The translations under genes were made by a program, and so were the position numbers. DNA of 64,000 nucleotides, taken from assembly GCA_026874595.1 (NCBI GenBank), contig CM049306.1:52732019-52796018 (forward strand). Reading direction: 5' to 3'. Position 1 is the stretch's first letter, and each line of letters begins with the position of its first letter. The notes below the pieces were generated by a model that was given only the letters and a program-made list of their open reading frames with translations, searched no databases and had not been told where the DNA came from. The stretch comes from Sipunculus nudus. Taxonomy: Eukaryota; Annelida; Sipuncula; Golfingiida; Sipunculidae. Shown in pieces: positions 22,329 to 35,084 of this stretch.

Positions 22329-23329
22329 ACTGATTCACCAGTATACTTCAGCAGACTTCGGTTGACATCGGGTGTGAGAGAGACTACTTCAGCACATCAC
22401 ATCGGGACGCTTCCTCTTCACCAGGTTTTTTTGTGAACAGACCTTGAGCTGGTTTTTTTTTTGCTAACAATTTCACATTGGTTTAGAATCCTTTAAATCT
22501 AAGATATATTATGGTGATTTTAAGGATAGCATGGGATTATTATGGACCCAAATAATTTCCTTTAAAATATGACAGATTATTTCGAAGGTGCTTACACCTT
22601 TCACTCCACATTTTTTTACAATGCCTCCGCAACTTTTTAAACAAAATTGTGAACAGTCAACATCGTTAAGACTTAAACACAATACCTAGCCACCTAGTGA
22701 GGTATTATTAAAAAAAATGCTGTATGAGGAAGGTACCGTGTGCATACGCAGCGGCAAATGTTCCTTCGTCGGCAAAGCTGATATCCCTTGAACCCCAAAA
22801 CATTTATTGATTTGGTCACACGGAACGAAAAGACTTAATGAAAGTAGGTTTAAGTATTGTGGCACCGGGAGAATTGTAAAGCGATTAGTCGAGGTGGGTT
22901 CCCTTGGCACTTATGACTAGGCAAACGTTCATTATTTAGAAAACACCACATGTGGGTGACGTTTTGTAGTATAGTGGGTCCTGGGCAGAACATGAAAAGG
23001 AACAATGGAAATGAAGAGTTGGAAGTTTACACACCTCGTGTAACATTAAGAATTGAGAATTAAGAATACCAATTGTACAAATTTTCCTGAATTACTTTCG
23101 TTTTATAAAACATTCTGACAGCCTGTTTTGTGTGGTGAGACCAAGGGTAGACCTGACAATCAGGTCGTTATATTTCCTGTCACTTAATTATACAATCGAA
23201 ACGCAACATTCATGCATCATGCATCAATACAGTCATCACTAAATGGTAACCCCAAGTGCAAGGGGGCTCAGTGAACAGTTACCCCGAGTTTGATTTAACT
23301 CATAATGCTGCCATCCCACGGTTCCTTCA

Positions 23330-23660
23330 ACAAGTCTCGCATACCGGCTTTTGTGGTCTAGGGAAGAGCACGACTCAAAGCCGGGAAATCGTGAGTGGCA
23401 AACGTTGCCTAGGAACAACCTACCCACTTGAAAAATTGGGGGAGGGGTAAGACAAACCTCTGGGACATATCAGTGCCTGACTTCGAATGGAACAAATGGG
23501 CCATCCATCGGATGGAAGGTTAAATGGCGGTCCCGTGTCCAATAGGGGATGGCCACGTTAAAGAACCCGTGCTGTTTTTCGATAAAAGAGTAGGCCCGTC
23601 GGTTGCCGGCAGTATAAATCCTGGCCCTGGAGTAAGACGGAAGGATCAGAACAGAGAAGG
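23330..23660 (+). repeat. SINE-like remnant
   Basis: GTGGTCTAGGGAAGAGCAC near 23355 resembles the tRNA-like head of the intronic SINEs. Downstream ATGGCGGTCCCGTGTCC and GGCCACGTTAAAGAACCCG (about 23524-23572) are motifs common in molluscan SINE bodies. A B box is not obvious, so it is degenerate or a composite of two elements. Confidence 0.45.
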
Positions 23661-24497
23661 CTCCTAGACGTGAAACATGCGGGGGGGGGGGGGGTCTGAT
23701 AGGAAAAAGGCTTCGATCATGATGGTCCTGGAGATGAAAGAAAAGCTCCCGAGATGACTCCAGACAGGGCTCCGGGTCGATTTAAAACTGTACTTGGTCG
23801 AAAGGGACAAGGCTCACCAATGGACTAAGTGATAGACCAGGAATACCTCGGTGGCGCTCAGACATTACTGACATTATTGGCAGGCACAGGCTTCCGGGTA
23901 AACCTGGGGAGTGTAGGGGCGAAGGGCCGTTGGCTCTCGCAGGGCTCGAATGTGCGTCAGTTCTGGCGGCAACAGTGCACGAGAATACCGAAGAGGCAAA
24001 ACAACGGCGTAAAAAATTTAGGTGTTGTCTGAGCGTTGATACGAGAGATAAGATAATGTCGTGAGTTGGGATCTCTTCCCAGGCGGTAAGATTTTTCACT
24101 CCCCCCCCCCCCCCCACCCCCACCCGTGAGCGTTCTGTAGGCTTGAACGGAAGGACTAGCCCCATGGCCGTGTTTCACTCACTTTCACTTATGGGGGTCC
24201 TTTGCATATATGGCCCAGCAATGGGGACGATAACACACCCGGGTCCGTAGGTGCAGTAGTAACCGGGCCTTGTTCACTTCAGGATATAAAATAAGTGGAA
24301 GTGTGTGCTGCTGCCATGTCGCATAAACCAAAACAGGAAGGGAATTCTGCAGATGTACATGTACGGACTTCTTTATACAAGGGGAAACGTTGTCAAACTA
24401 CAAATATGCATTTACAGGAATGCAGGGCTCCACCAAGTGGGGTCCTCCGTAACCTGTTTTCTTTCACTTGTTGGCCCATATTGCCAGGTTCATATGT
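23661..24497. other. Unassigned sequence with poly-G/C tracts
   Basis: A 13-base G run (about 23680-23693) and a C-rich tract at about 24100-24124 flank GC-richer sequence. Open frames on either strand owe their length to these tracts. No gene or known repeat is recognised. Confidence 0.4.
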
Positions 24498-25255
24498 TGT
24501 TACGGAACCTAATATAAACAGATTACTTATGCGTGATGAACACAAATTCTGTAACTGAGATTTTAAAAAAATCAGATTCTGTAACACTAGGCAGCGTGAA
24601 ATGTCTAGGGGAATGAATAAAGAAGTCAGTGGTTTTTTGTTAACAAATAACTATCATTTATTCTTAAACAACCCTAAGAATACAATAACTAAATCAATAC
24701 AATTATACAGTAAAACAGCGGTATAGCAACAAGTCAATACAATCCTGGATACCAACACCATCACAACGAAAAGTCCTTTAAATGTAAACTCTCGGAGAAT
24801 TAAAGTCCAGTGGAAAGTTCTTGCAACAACCCAGAAAGTAAACGGAAGTCCAAATGTATAAAATCCAGGAGAAAGTCTTTAAAAAACTATAATTTCCGCA
24901 TTCGTCGGATAAGGTCCTGACACACGCTTCTGCGTCCGCTGGAATCTGCTCTGCTGCTCTCACTGCCCTCTAAAAAACAGCCCCTTTATATACCTTCACA
25001 CCCCAAGCCGAGAATATTCCACTTCTCGAACAGTCTATAAGGACCTTACTCAACAGTAAACACGCGTTTCAGGAATTCTCTAGAAAACATCGCCGTGCCT
25101 CTACACACCATGGTGTACACGTGATCTCGCCCCAAGCCAGCACGACAACGAGTTCAATCAGTACGGATTAAACATAGAATGTAATAGGCGGCCAGACATG
25201 AGTGCCACAACAGGAGTTACGCCCGTGTCACATAATGAAAAGAGCACCTGTAACA
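24498..25255 (-). mobile_element. Solo LTR of the Gmr1-like family
   Basis: 758 bp, minus strand, full length from TGTTACAGG to TTCCGTAACA, flanked on the plus strand by ATGT (24494-24497 and 25256-25259) as a 4-bp TSD. TATA box and AATAAA are conserved. It is a second insertion of the same family reduced by LTR-LTR recombination, and it supplies the reference for the complete LTR 3' end. Confidence 0.92.
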
Positions 25256-26560
25256 ATGTGACTGCACATTTGTGAATATTCATGAAAGTTACTCCTGGAT
25301 CTGGATCATGAGCCAAAACATGTAATCGATTCTTCATTGCCCCATTCCTGAGGTGGCCTGAAAATTTCATGGGATTCCGTTCATAACTGCGTGAGTTATG
25401 TCGTGGACAAACATAAAAAACATGTACACAAACACACATACACACGTTCGGGAATGAACGCATACCCATCTGGCGTAGGCGATATACCATTGTTAAGATT
25501 CTGTTACCACTGTATTAAAATCCTAATTTACGAACAGCTCATATTTTGCTTAATTAAATGCAAAAAATAACCCAACCATGACATATTGATCAGCCTGTGA
25601 TCGTGTTTAACATTTTCAGTGTCACTGCTGATCGACATTGCCAAGTTATCAGTCTTGCAACGTTCTTTAAATGTCTCTTGTTCGGCCACCTAAAATCCAG
25701 TGGTCCATTTGTCGCTTAACTTGGGGGGGGGGGTATGTTTTTGGTGTTGCATTGTGTGGTATATGTATTTTTTATCATTTACCTGTATTTTTAGAAAGGA
25801 AGAAAGAAGTCTATAAGACTGTTTCTAAATTTGGCATTCTATATTTTCTATGTATATCTAAAGTAACAAATGATTTGTAAAGCTTCTCGAAATGACATAT
25901 TTTTTAAATAAAGTTAAGGCTTTATTGTCTGATATCACTGACGATGTCAGTCTCATGCGACCTTCACACTTTGCCTTCCTGGTCTTTCGGTCTTGTTCAT
26001 TCTTGTAGCTGTTCTAAGCGGCCTTGGGAGCATACAACCAAAGCAGCCATATCAGTTTCTAGAAGGTTATTCGTTCTACATTTGCTTGCCTCCCATGACA
26101 AGTACCCATTCACTTCTGGGTCGAGAGAGCACATCCTTGTGGTAAAGACTTTTTCCAAGGAGTCTTAGCGCAAACGGCGGTCAGAACGGGACGCGAACCT
26201 ACTACCTTGCGTTCACAATCCATTACGCTACCACGCTCTACAAAACGCGTTTTAATTGCGTTTAAGGTTACTTTTCAATTTTACCATTACATTTGTCTAA
26301 ACCTTTAAGTACCTGCAGTATCTGCAGTATCACAGTATCTGCAGGCTCGATAGCAAGAACAAATACCTCAAAATTCAATACCCTTCTATGCTTTTCGGTC
26401 ATATGATTCTATTCAACGTACGCGATATGCTTTCAAGAGAACCGAGAGTGTATTAATAAGGTTATATATTAACTTTTACTTGCATAATTATTATTTACTA
26501 CCTTAGTTCCCAATGATTTTTTAACGCAGTACCTGACAGATAAAATAACGTAGGCATAAA
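25256..26560. other. Spacer between the solo LTR and copy 3
   Basis: No gene recognised. The sequence CCTGAGGTGGCCTGAAAATT near 25350 and GTGAGTTATGTCGTGGACAA near 25392 look like old dispersed-repeat sequence. A SINE lies at 25990-26255. Confidence 0.4.
25990..26255 (-). repeat. tRNA-derived SINE, minus strand
   Basis: On the minus strand an A-box-like TGGTAGCGTAATGGA and B-box GGTTCGCGTCCC (about 26190-26240) are followed by a SINE body including GACCCAGAAGTGAATGGGTA. The plus-strand open frame over it is incidental. Confidence 0.6.
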
Positions 26561-29484
26561 AATCACTGCATTTTGGCAATATTTCAGACATTATCTCTCG
26601 ACCAAAGACCTAAAGGAAAAAGGAAAAAAATCGCTTTCTCCATGTTTTTTAGTCTTAGAGTCCGTAGAATTTGTTTTGGCCTGGTCGTTCGCCGAACACA
26701 TACAGCCGAGATTTGGGAAAAACACGCCTGCTGAGTACTGGCTTGAATTTAAATATATGCCGATATACCTGCTGAACGGTAATAAGTGATACCAGAGGGT
26801 ATATGGGAGGAGGGTGGGGGATTCGAGGGGCGCAGCAGAGGAAAGGCAAACTCCCGGCTACCACAACTCACACTACGATCTTTGTGCAAAGGTCTTTATT
26901 ATACACTGATACCCGTGCCATCTTATATGAAGAGTAACACTATAAATAGAGGGAATTAAATGAAACATTGTTATCTTTTCTTTGGGTTCCTGGTAAGAGT
27001 AGTGTTGTAAAAAGAAAGCATTAAGTAAAACAGTGTCAGATCATGTCTCTATGAAGAGTAGTGCCACAAAAAAGAAAGCATCAAATAAAACAGTATCGTA
27101 TTGTCACAAAAGTGCCACAAAAAAAAAGCCTCAAATAAAACAGTATTGTCAGGATTAGTATTAAATTACAAACAGTGAGAGTGAAAACAAAGCTTTTCAC
27201 TGCCGCATGGACAGGGATTCCACATACATATTGGTATTCGTAAGATAACGACGACTGTCTTTTACACAGTGTTATCATAATCGGTGGCTACGTAAATGTA
27301 GTATGCCTATAACATAAGCACACTAATTGATATCATAAGATTGTTAGATCAAAGCTTTGCATATTGTGCATTGTGTTGTCTAAGCCTTGTGTCATCCAAC
27401 ACTGCTATAAGTTAATTCTGTGGATAATGGTTCACTAATCTGTAACTTTGTCATGAAGTGTTATAAACTGAATAAACGTCCTATTCAATACGGCTTCTAT
27501 AGTATTTAACAATGCCGGGTAAAATTATATACTATAACACATACCTGACTCTCAGTGTGAGTCGCTGATAAATCACTCTGTATCCTCACTTCAGCTTCCT
27601 TGTCAGTGTAACCACAAGCATCCATCAAACCCGCCTGCCTCCCACACAACGCCAGACTCATAGCGGGGCAAAGATACACCCAGCGTACCCGGTCATGTCA
27701 CGACTCCAAGTAGGCAGGTGTGCACGCAGTCGTGCCTTAAGATTTTTAGTTCAAATGCAACTAAGGGATATCTTTATCGAACGTTGATTATGTTAATTAT
27801 CCCTGTTAATTTATTAGTTTAATCTTACTACTTTTAGTACAAGCTCCCACCCTTGAAGTGGGCCATGTATAGTGACAATATTAGCCTGACGGGTCATAAA
27901 CGGCCGCTCAGTGAATATTCAACAAAGAAGATTCCAAAGAATTTAATTGGAAATTAATCTTAGCATAAAGAGAATTCACAGTTTTGTCGAGGTTATCTTC
28001 GGTTTGTCTAAGGGTGACATCGGCTTTCCAACAGGATATACATCCAGAGTGATCGGGAAATATCGGGTAAGTTCGGGAGGAAATCAGAAAGTAAGACAAG
28101 CATTCGGAAATACCGGAACATTGCATTGAAAAGTAAAACATGACCCTTGTGTTTTTGGATATGAGGGACACCGGGATAGCATAAAAATTTCATTGGAACA
28201 AATGTGGACTCAATATACTTCGGAAGATCTGGTTGACATCGGGTGTGAGCGAGACGATTTTTGGACATCAAGTCAGGACGCATCTTCATTACCGCTGCTA
28301 CCTGTGAACAAGCCATTAGCTGCTTTAACTGTGTGTAGAAAAATCATGACATATTGCATTCATATAGCCTTTTTAATGGTAATGTCGTTTAATGTACCAT
28401 GTACCTGATATTATATAAAGAAAAAAATAACTGATATATGTACCAATTTTCTGTCTCGAAGATGGGTAGGATTTTCACAATTAGAACCATAATCATGACA
28501 TCACTTCTTTACATATGTCTGTTGCAAAAAAAGCTGTGTTGATATATATTACGCCATGGCATTGTCATGTATGATATACATGTAATAATAGTGCTTTTTT
28601 GACTCATTGGTATCATTTTAGAATTGTTAAGGAAATATTCTGAGGTTTCCAGACCACTTTGATATTGAAGTGCTGGTATCACATTTGATATATGTGTCTC
28701 ACATACATAATAACCCAATTTGAAAATAGCTGTAGGTAGCGTACACCTAACACCTGAACAGTATAACGTCCGAGACTTCTGTACTTCCAAAAGGTTCGTA
28801 CTACACAGGAAATACGCAAACCCTGAGGAAAGTGCATCACATATCACTAACTCTATGGCTGTATCACAGGTGAGTTCCAGAATAAAGGTGGTTCTAATAC
28901 CAATAGATTGCTGAGATAAAGAAACTGCTGACAATTTCATACAGGTTTAGAATCATTCAACTCTAAGTTAATATTGTGATATTCTGGATATCATGGACAT
29001 ATTATGTACCAAATAATTTCCATCAATACATAACTGATTATTTCGAGGGTGCTACCTTTACACTCCACATTATTCATCACAATGCCTTCAAATTTATGAA
29101 CAAAATTGGCAAAAGTCAACCCCGTTAAGACTTAAACACAATACCTAGCCACCTAGTGAGGTATAATTATATAATTACAATCTACACTGTAAGGAAGGTG
29201 TCGTGTGCAAAGGCAGCGGCAGTGGTTCCTTCGCCGGCAATGCTGATGTTCCCTTGAACGCCATAACATTTATTGATTAGGTCACACACACAGAACAAAA
29301 AGACTTCATAAAAGCAGCTTTGAGCATTGCGGCACCTTGAAACTGCTTATTTCCCTCCGGACACATGACTGAGCAAACATTCATTATGTAGAAAACACCA
29401 CATGTCGGTGACGTTTAGTTGTATGGTGAGTCCTGGGCAGAACATAAAAAGGAAAAATAGAAATGAATGAGAGCTGGAAATTTT

Positions 29485-29783
29485 GTTTTTTTAAGAAAGG
29501 AAAAGATGGCGCACGAGCGTTGAGAAAGTCAAGGACCCCCGCCCCGCTCCTTCAGAAATGATAAAGATGATATTTGTTATGTTAAGATTTGTATTGAGTT
29601 TTATCCTGTTGTTCGTGTTGACGGATTGTTCTATCATGTAATCTTTAACAGTCGGTGTGTTTGTGCGTGCTCTTAGTTCTAGTGTTTTAGTGAACCTACT
29701 AACTCTTAAGGCTGCTCTGAGGGCTTTATTTTGTTGAACTTCTAGTTTATATAAGTGTGTCGTAGCTGCACTTTAGAAAGCTA
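29485..29783 (-). mobile_element. 5'-truncated LINE insertion with poly(A) end
   Basis: Minus-strand translation of about 29767-29580 gives a LINE RT C-terminal block (HLYKLEVQQNKALRAALRV, then TKTLELR and PTVKDYM). Its 3' end is A-rich (complement of TTTTTTTAAG at 29486). Copy 2 has an uninterrupted site near 23028 (GGAAGTTTACACACC). It is a different lineage from the 5.8-kb fragment. Confidence 0.7.
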
Positions 29784-29936
29784 TACACACCTCGTGTAAC
29801 ATTAAGGACACTCTATCCAGTGAGCAAAATTATCTGTGCTCACTTTCGTCTTAAAGGTTTGGTAGCCTGGTTTGTTTAGGGAGATCTGGTGTCGACCTGA
29901 CAACCAGGTCGTAGTATTGCTTGTCACTTAATTGTA

Positions 29937-30786
29937 TCCGCAAATCTCTTTTCAGCCGGCCGCCGCATAGGTTTCCAAAGAACTACTACATAACCACTGG
30001 ACGGCATTTTATGAAACTCGGAAAAATGATCGAGACACATGTGAACTGCTGCATTTTGGGTTGACCTCTGACATTTTCTATTTGCAGGGCGTCCATCTGT
30101 TTTCACACATAAACCCACATACCTTGGGACTCGTTCGACCAATCGGGCTGACTGGAGGCATGAGTATAGATCGTACATAGCTCGACATCTTATACAATTT
30201 GGTGGCCCAACCTACAACCATTTTGCCAAACGTCCTTCTGTTCGTCTGCCTTGGGTTGAAATCATTCATAATTCTGCAGTGGTTGGACCTATTCGATGCA
30301 CATTTTGCACATACAGACATCATGGATAGCTTTCTCGTTTATATGACAGGTAGCGCCACCTACAATCACGTTTATGCTGCAGACATCCATGCTAATATCT
30401 CAGAACTGGTTTGATGTATCGGCCTTAAACTTTGCTCGTGTATCGTACATAGCTCTTTATCATAAAACTGGAGGCGCTACCTGTACCCATGTTTGCACAG
30501 CGTCCATCTGTTCATCTGCCTTTGGTGAAAGTGACTCATTATATCGGCAGTGGTTTGACTTATCCACCTGATATTTTGCATATGTTCACATCTTGGATAG
30601 CTTTCTCGTTCAAATGACAGGTGGCGCCACCTACAATCTTGTTTACGTGGCAAACATCCATGTTTATAGGAAACACATCTCACTATATTTCCCCTTATCA
30701 TTCAATCCATGAATCACTTCACCCATACCACTCTGATTTAGGCGGATACACGTTGTCGCTTCTTGACTACCCGTCAACTACTATAG
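29937..30786 (+). mobile_element. Helitron-like, tandem-repeat-bearing element (copy in segment 3)
   Basis: About 850 bp inserted between A and T relative to copy 2 (near 23192), starting TC and ending ACTATAG. A hairpin TTGAC-TACCC-GTCAA at 30763-30777 sits 9 nt before the end. These ends resemble Helitrons, though the terminal CTRR is imperfect. Inside are tandem units of about 272 bp (GGATAGCTTTCTCGTT at about 30325 and 30596) containing GGTGGCGCCACC-type palindromes. No helicase or Rep coding is seen, so it is non-autonomous. Confidence 0.5.
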
Positions 30787-30920
30787 TTATCTGGAAACGC
30801 AACACTTCATGCATCATGTTTCAATAAAGTCGTCACAAAATGGTAACCTCAAGTACTAGGATGCAGAGTGAACAGTTACCCCGGGTTTGATGTAACTCAT
30901 TATGCTGCCATCTAACGGTT

Positions 30921-32689
30921 AAATTGTTCAATTATTTTAATGAAAATGACGTAGGCGGTGCATTTTATTTATTTATTTATTTTTTGCCTAAAACGTTAAT
31001 GAATTACCCCCCCCCCCCCCCCCCCTTCAGAATGCGCCTTAATTTTGTGTACTCATTGTGATCAATGATCAGTGCGATCATTGCACAGATGACGTAACAT
31101 ACGAGAGCGACCTCTGCTGGAGATCTTTGAAACTGTTTCTGACAGACTCTTAGAAGTTGGAATGCATGATTATCAAATCATATATCATAATAATCACGTG
31201 ACATTTATCCATCAGAGCTCTTCCACTACATTATAACAACAAATCTGCGGACGTCCCGCCACGTTTTACAAGATTCTTCTCAACAGTGTATGCACTTAGA
31301 TCTCAATTCTGGCTCCTGTAGAATTTTCATACAGATTTTTACCTTTTTTAATACTTTTGAGACTATAATATAACCGATATGCGGGGCCATGGGCCATAAG
31401 GCTCAGCTGTATCTCACATACTACAAGAACGTGTCTGTATATTCAGTTTACGCATCCTGGTTCTAACGATACCATTTGCGCCCTTCTCAGTATCAGAGTG
31501 ATAGCTGTACTCTGTAATTCTCAAAAAGAGTCTTTCCTTCATCTGTGTAAAACAGTGCGTAATAATTGGTAACAATGAAAACAAAATATAGAAACTGCAT
31601 TTAATTTGCAGCCAATTCAGAAAATGTATTATGTACCATTTTCGTGACCATTAACCACACGAAATAGGTCAAAATAAATGGCGCCATCTGTAATTTACAT
31701 ACCTGCGTCTTGTACAGCGGCCAAGCACCTGAAATACTTAAATTTTGCAAACTTGCACATGAATACCACTACCTCTAGGCATCTTTAAAATAATAGACCG
31801 CCAAAATTTGTATCCTCAGGTGGCGCGATTTTGATTTTAAAAATGGCCACCAAAATATGCATTTTTCCGCATCCATGATACTATTTTTCAATCAGACAGA
31901 CCTAAAAACATGGCCGGTCAGCACTTAAAGAGGGGAAAATGCTATCGAGCTTGTTATTCAATCATGTTTTGAGCTCTTAATAAGAAAAATACTTGATTAA
32001 AGTACCAGGGTGGTACCATTCTGTAAAATATAAGTTGGTTTGAGGATATTCTCACAACTGACCATTTTCTACGATTAAAGTATTTAAAAAACGATTAAAG
32101 TATTTCAAAACCAAAGAGCATGTAAATTACCATGTGGAAATAACCTGAATAATTTACAAATTATGTATATTTTGCATATTTAAACAGTGTCTCCGTCCAA
32201 ATGGTCAGGATTTAGCTTTTGAGCCACAAGGATCCATGATACTGAAAAGGTGCAATTGCAATCAACTTTTTTTAAGGGCAGGTATAAGAAAAACAAATTT
32301 ATGATCTAATTTGCATATCTAGTATTTGCATATTTTAATTAATGAATATGCATGGTGGAAAATTGTATTACCAGTTTTTTCTCAATCTGCTTGTCCAATT
32401 GTATTTCGAGCTTTTCTCACAATTTACACTTTTTTAATTGTTCTGCTGTAGATACCAAATGCAGTAATTATCGTAAGGGTATAGCCAATATTATAAAGGA
32501 ATTCTGCATAGTTTGCAGTGATGTACATAATTTTAATAAAACCATCACAGGGTATATTATCTGTAATCGCCGGATACATCTGTCAATCCCAAAACGACGG
32601 CAGTTGGTATCAACAGTTATCAAGACACTCATCTGTACATGCAAATATAAGGTGGGACATCTGAAATAATGTAAACATGCAATTAACTG
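30921..32689. other. AT-rich spacer without a recognisable gene
   Basis: Contains a (TTTA)n/poly-C patch at about 30965-31026 and low-complexity AT sequence with repeated ATTTGCATAT-like words at 32290-32350. The longest frame (32352-32669) has no recognisable domain. Confidence 0.4.
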
Positions 32690-34632
32690 TATATGTAAAA
32701 TAAGTGTGAAATATGTATATAATTGCTTACTAGGGATCCTTTTACTTATTTTCGCCTGTTAAGTTTGTATCCATATTCAGAATAAATGAAAATTCCAAAC
32801 ATATAAAGAAGTACAGAGGATTTTCCACAGAGATAATTTGTAATATCTAAAACTCTCTTCAAATTAAATTGAATTCTCTACATTTATTTTGTCTCGAACA
32901 GGATACATGCGGATGATTTATAGATTTATACAGACGAAATATATTGATAATGAAGTAAATTGTATTTTTCTCCTTGTTCGATAAATTCAATATAACACTT
33001 ATAAAAGATTATTATAAGACGGGCGAAATGAGGTGTTTAATTTCTTCGAAAGATAAAAGCGCAAGTTTTAAAGCATGGAATGTTATTTTATAAAATGACA
33101 CGAAGGTTATTATGAGACGGGCGATAGATTTTACGCCGAAGATTACTCCTTATCTGAATGGTCTTAACTGATATTAAATTGGCAGTTATTAATGTATTGA
33201 AGCCAGAAGACAGCATTACCGCAAATGCAGTTTTGTTTTTATTGTAAATTATAGAAACCCAATGTTTCAGCTGTGAAATATATTCGTCTAATATTAAAAT
33301 ACGACCGTGATTTATATTACGTAGTGGGAGCCTTTAATGTTATTAAAACGTGATTTTAGATATTACGTCTACGCAAAACATTTGCATATTGACAAGCGTT
33401 TGTTCTGGAATCCATCAGTCCTTTAACGGTAGCCGTCATCTGCCATATGTTCTGTCTGACCATGCACTGCAAAATAGGCATTTAGCGTTTATTCTGAGAT
33501 AGAAACTTTTTGTAGTTTGTTTATAGCAATGATAACAATTAATACCATTATGAATATAATTATTCATAATAAATTTTTATAGATTGTTTTTTTAATTCAT
33601 AAAATCGATTCCATATATTATATCAGCCGTTTACCAGGGTGTCCTTTCTATAAATTGTTCAAACGCTAGTGTTGGTTTAGGGGCATTCATTTGCTTACAC
33701 CCTTTTTCGTTAACTTGTGCACCGGTGACTAGCGTAAGTTAAATTAAGTTCAAAGCCATAAACATGAAAACAAATCCTCAAAATGAGTTTTGAATATTAA
33801 TTTCAACATTACCATTAAATGCTGCATCATCCAAAAGCCTGCACCCACTGAACTAGAAAGGACACAGCCTGAGACTACATTAATGCATGCAGGATCGAGA
33901 AAAAATGTCTCACGGTTCACAAGATTGATGTTTCTATCACAGGTGAGTTCTGCCCACAGGAACAAAGGTGTGAAATCATTCGTGTGGATCGTGTCGGTCT
34001 GATTGATAACTTATAGCCATGAATCCACGACTCGGAGGTCATTTATATTGGGCTAGTATGCCTGACTAGAGTCGGGATACAAGCACAATGGTGGAATGTA
34101 CTGTCGGGCTGACCTATCCTGTTGCATTGATATCGTGGTAAACAGCCGATAATCTAAACATTAGGCTACGAATTATGATTTTACACAAAAGAATACATGT
34201 GAACTTATACACCAAACTGAAAATCCATCCTATGTCAAAGAGTCATCCCTGATCGCCTACATGTTGGCTATCGTCCAGTAACCCGTGCCAGCCATGCTTG
34301 AATTCATGCGGTCAGATAATCAACAAACATGCACAGGGATTTAACAATACGCCGAGTATAAACGAAGTTTTTCTCGCACATGGTAGGTGTTCTTAGAAAG
34401 TATACTAAATAAGGTTACTGTGATAATAAGATTATGGGATCGTGTTCCGTTCTGATTGTACCCGATACTAGATTCAAAAGGCCTTTCCTACAAATACATG
34501 TATGTACCATCTCCACTCAGGAGTAACTTAGTGCTGGTCACGTCAGACTAACACATGTAGAAAAAAAAGACTCCCCTGTACCCATTACATAGACTACAAT
34601 ATTGGAGTATTGAAATGATAGATCAGAGTAAC

Positions 34633-34792
34633 TGGGGAAATAGTCCCTGTAAGTTTGAGTGAAATTAGCCATATTTTAACACCATCGGAATCATTATTTG
34701 TTTCATACCACCGGTACACATGCATCATGATACTGTTTTCCCCTCGGCCCTCCGGTAAAATTTCCGGTGTCCCGATGGCCAGTCTGCCACTG
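34633..34792. mobile_element. hAT-type MITE, degenerate, unit A copy
   Basis: Same insertion as 45986-46169, flanked by AGAGTAAC/ATAGTAAC. The open frame 34594-34896 on the minus strand runs over it and is not a gene. Confidence 0.6.
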
Positions 34793-35084
34793 ATAGTAAC
34801 ATTAAACGAAAGATTAAATTGTTCCTCCTTTAGTTCTGTCAATCCTCCAGTTGTTCGAATTTTGTGTCCATAGATATATTTATTAAATACTTTCACTTTG
34901 CGTGGTAGTGAAAAGCGTCACCCCATGTGTAAGAAAATGAACTCGTTTAGTGTGATCGTATCTGAAACGTCATTCAATTCGGTTAGTTCATATAAATTTT
35001 TCATTTTCTATAAACAACAAAAATGTATATACTTTAAACTTTATTTAATTTACATTGATTGCACAAATAGTTATAAGTAATCGA

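Larger units (their letters stand above)
7854..23320. repeat. Large duplicated segment, copy 2 (carries the LTR element)
   Basis: Colinear with copy 1 from 7854 to about 21530 once its insertions are removed. It continues to about 23320 in homology with copy 3 (27700-30920). Insertions specific to this copy are a SINE-bearing segment at 8568-8945, the LTR retrotransposon, a MITE at 21933-22078 and a foldback element at 22200-22328. Roughly 350 bp near 17290-17640 also lacks a counterpart in copy 1. No gene is supportable. Confidence 0.85.
26560..30920. repeat. Large duplicated segment, copy 3 (partial)
   Basis: Matches copies 1 and 2 around 26560-27720, for example GCCTGCTGAGTACTGGCTTG near 26727, 5690 and 19250. 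It matches copy 2 from 27720 to 30920. It lacks the older LINE fragment at about 26845, and it has its own LINE (29485-29783) and Helitron-like (29937-30786) insertions. Confidence 0.8.

Noticed and set aside
28509-28940. 143-codon minus-strand open frame
   Set aside because: No recognised domain, lies in copy 3 sequence, and has no supported splice context. It is only notable for the opposite-strand donor-like site reported as a finding.
34594-34896. 100-codon minus-strand open frame
   Set aside because: It spans a hAT-type MITE whose ends are clearer in the unit C copy, and the frame is not kept there.
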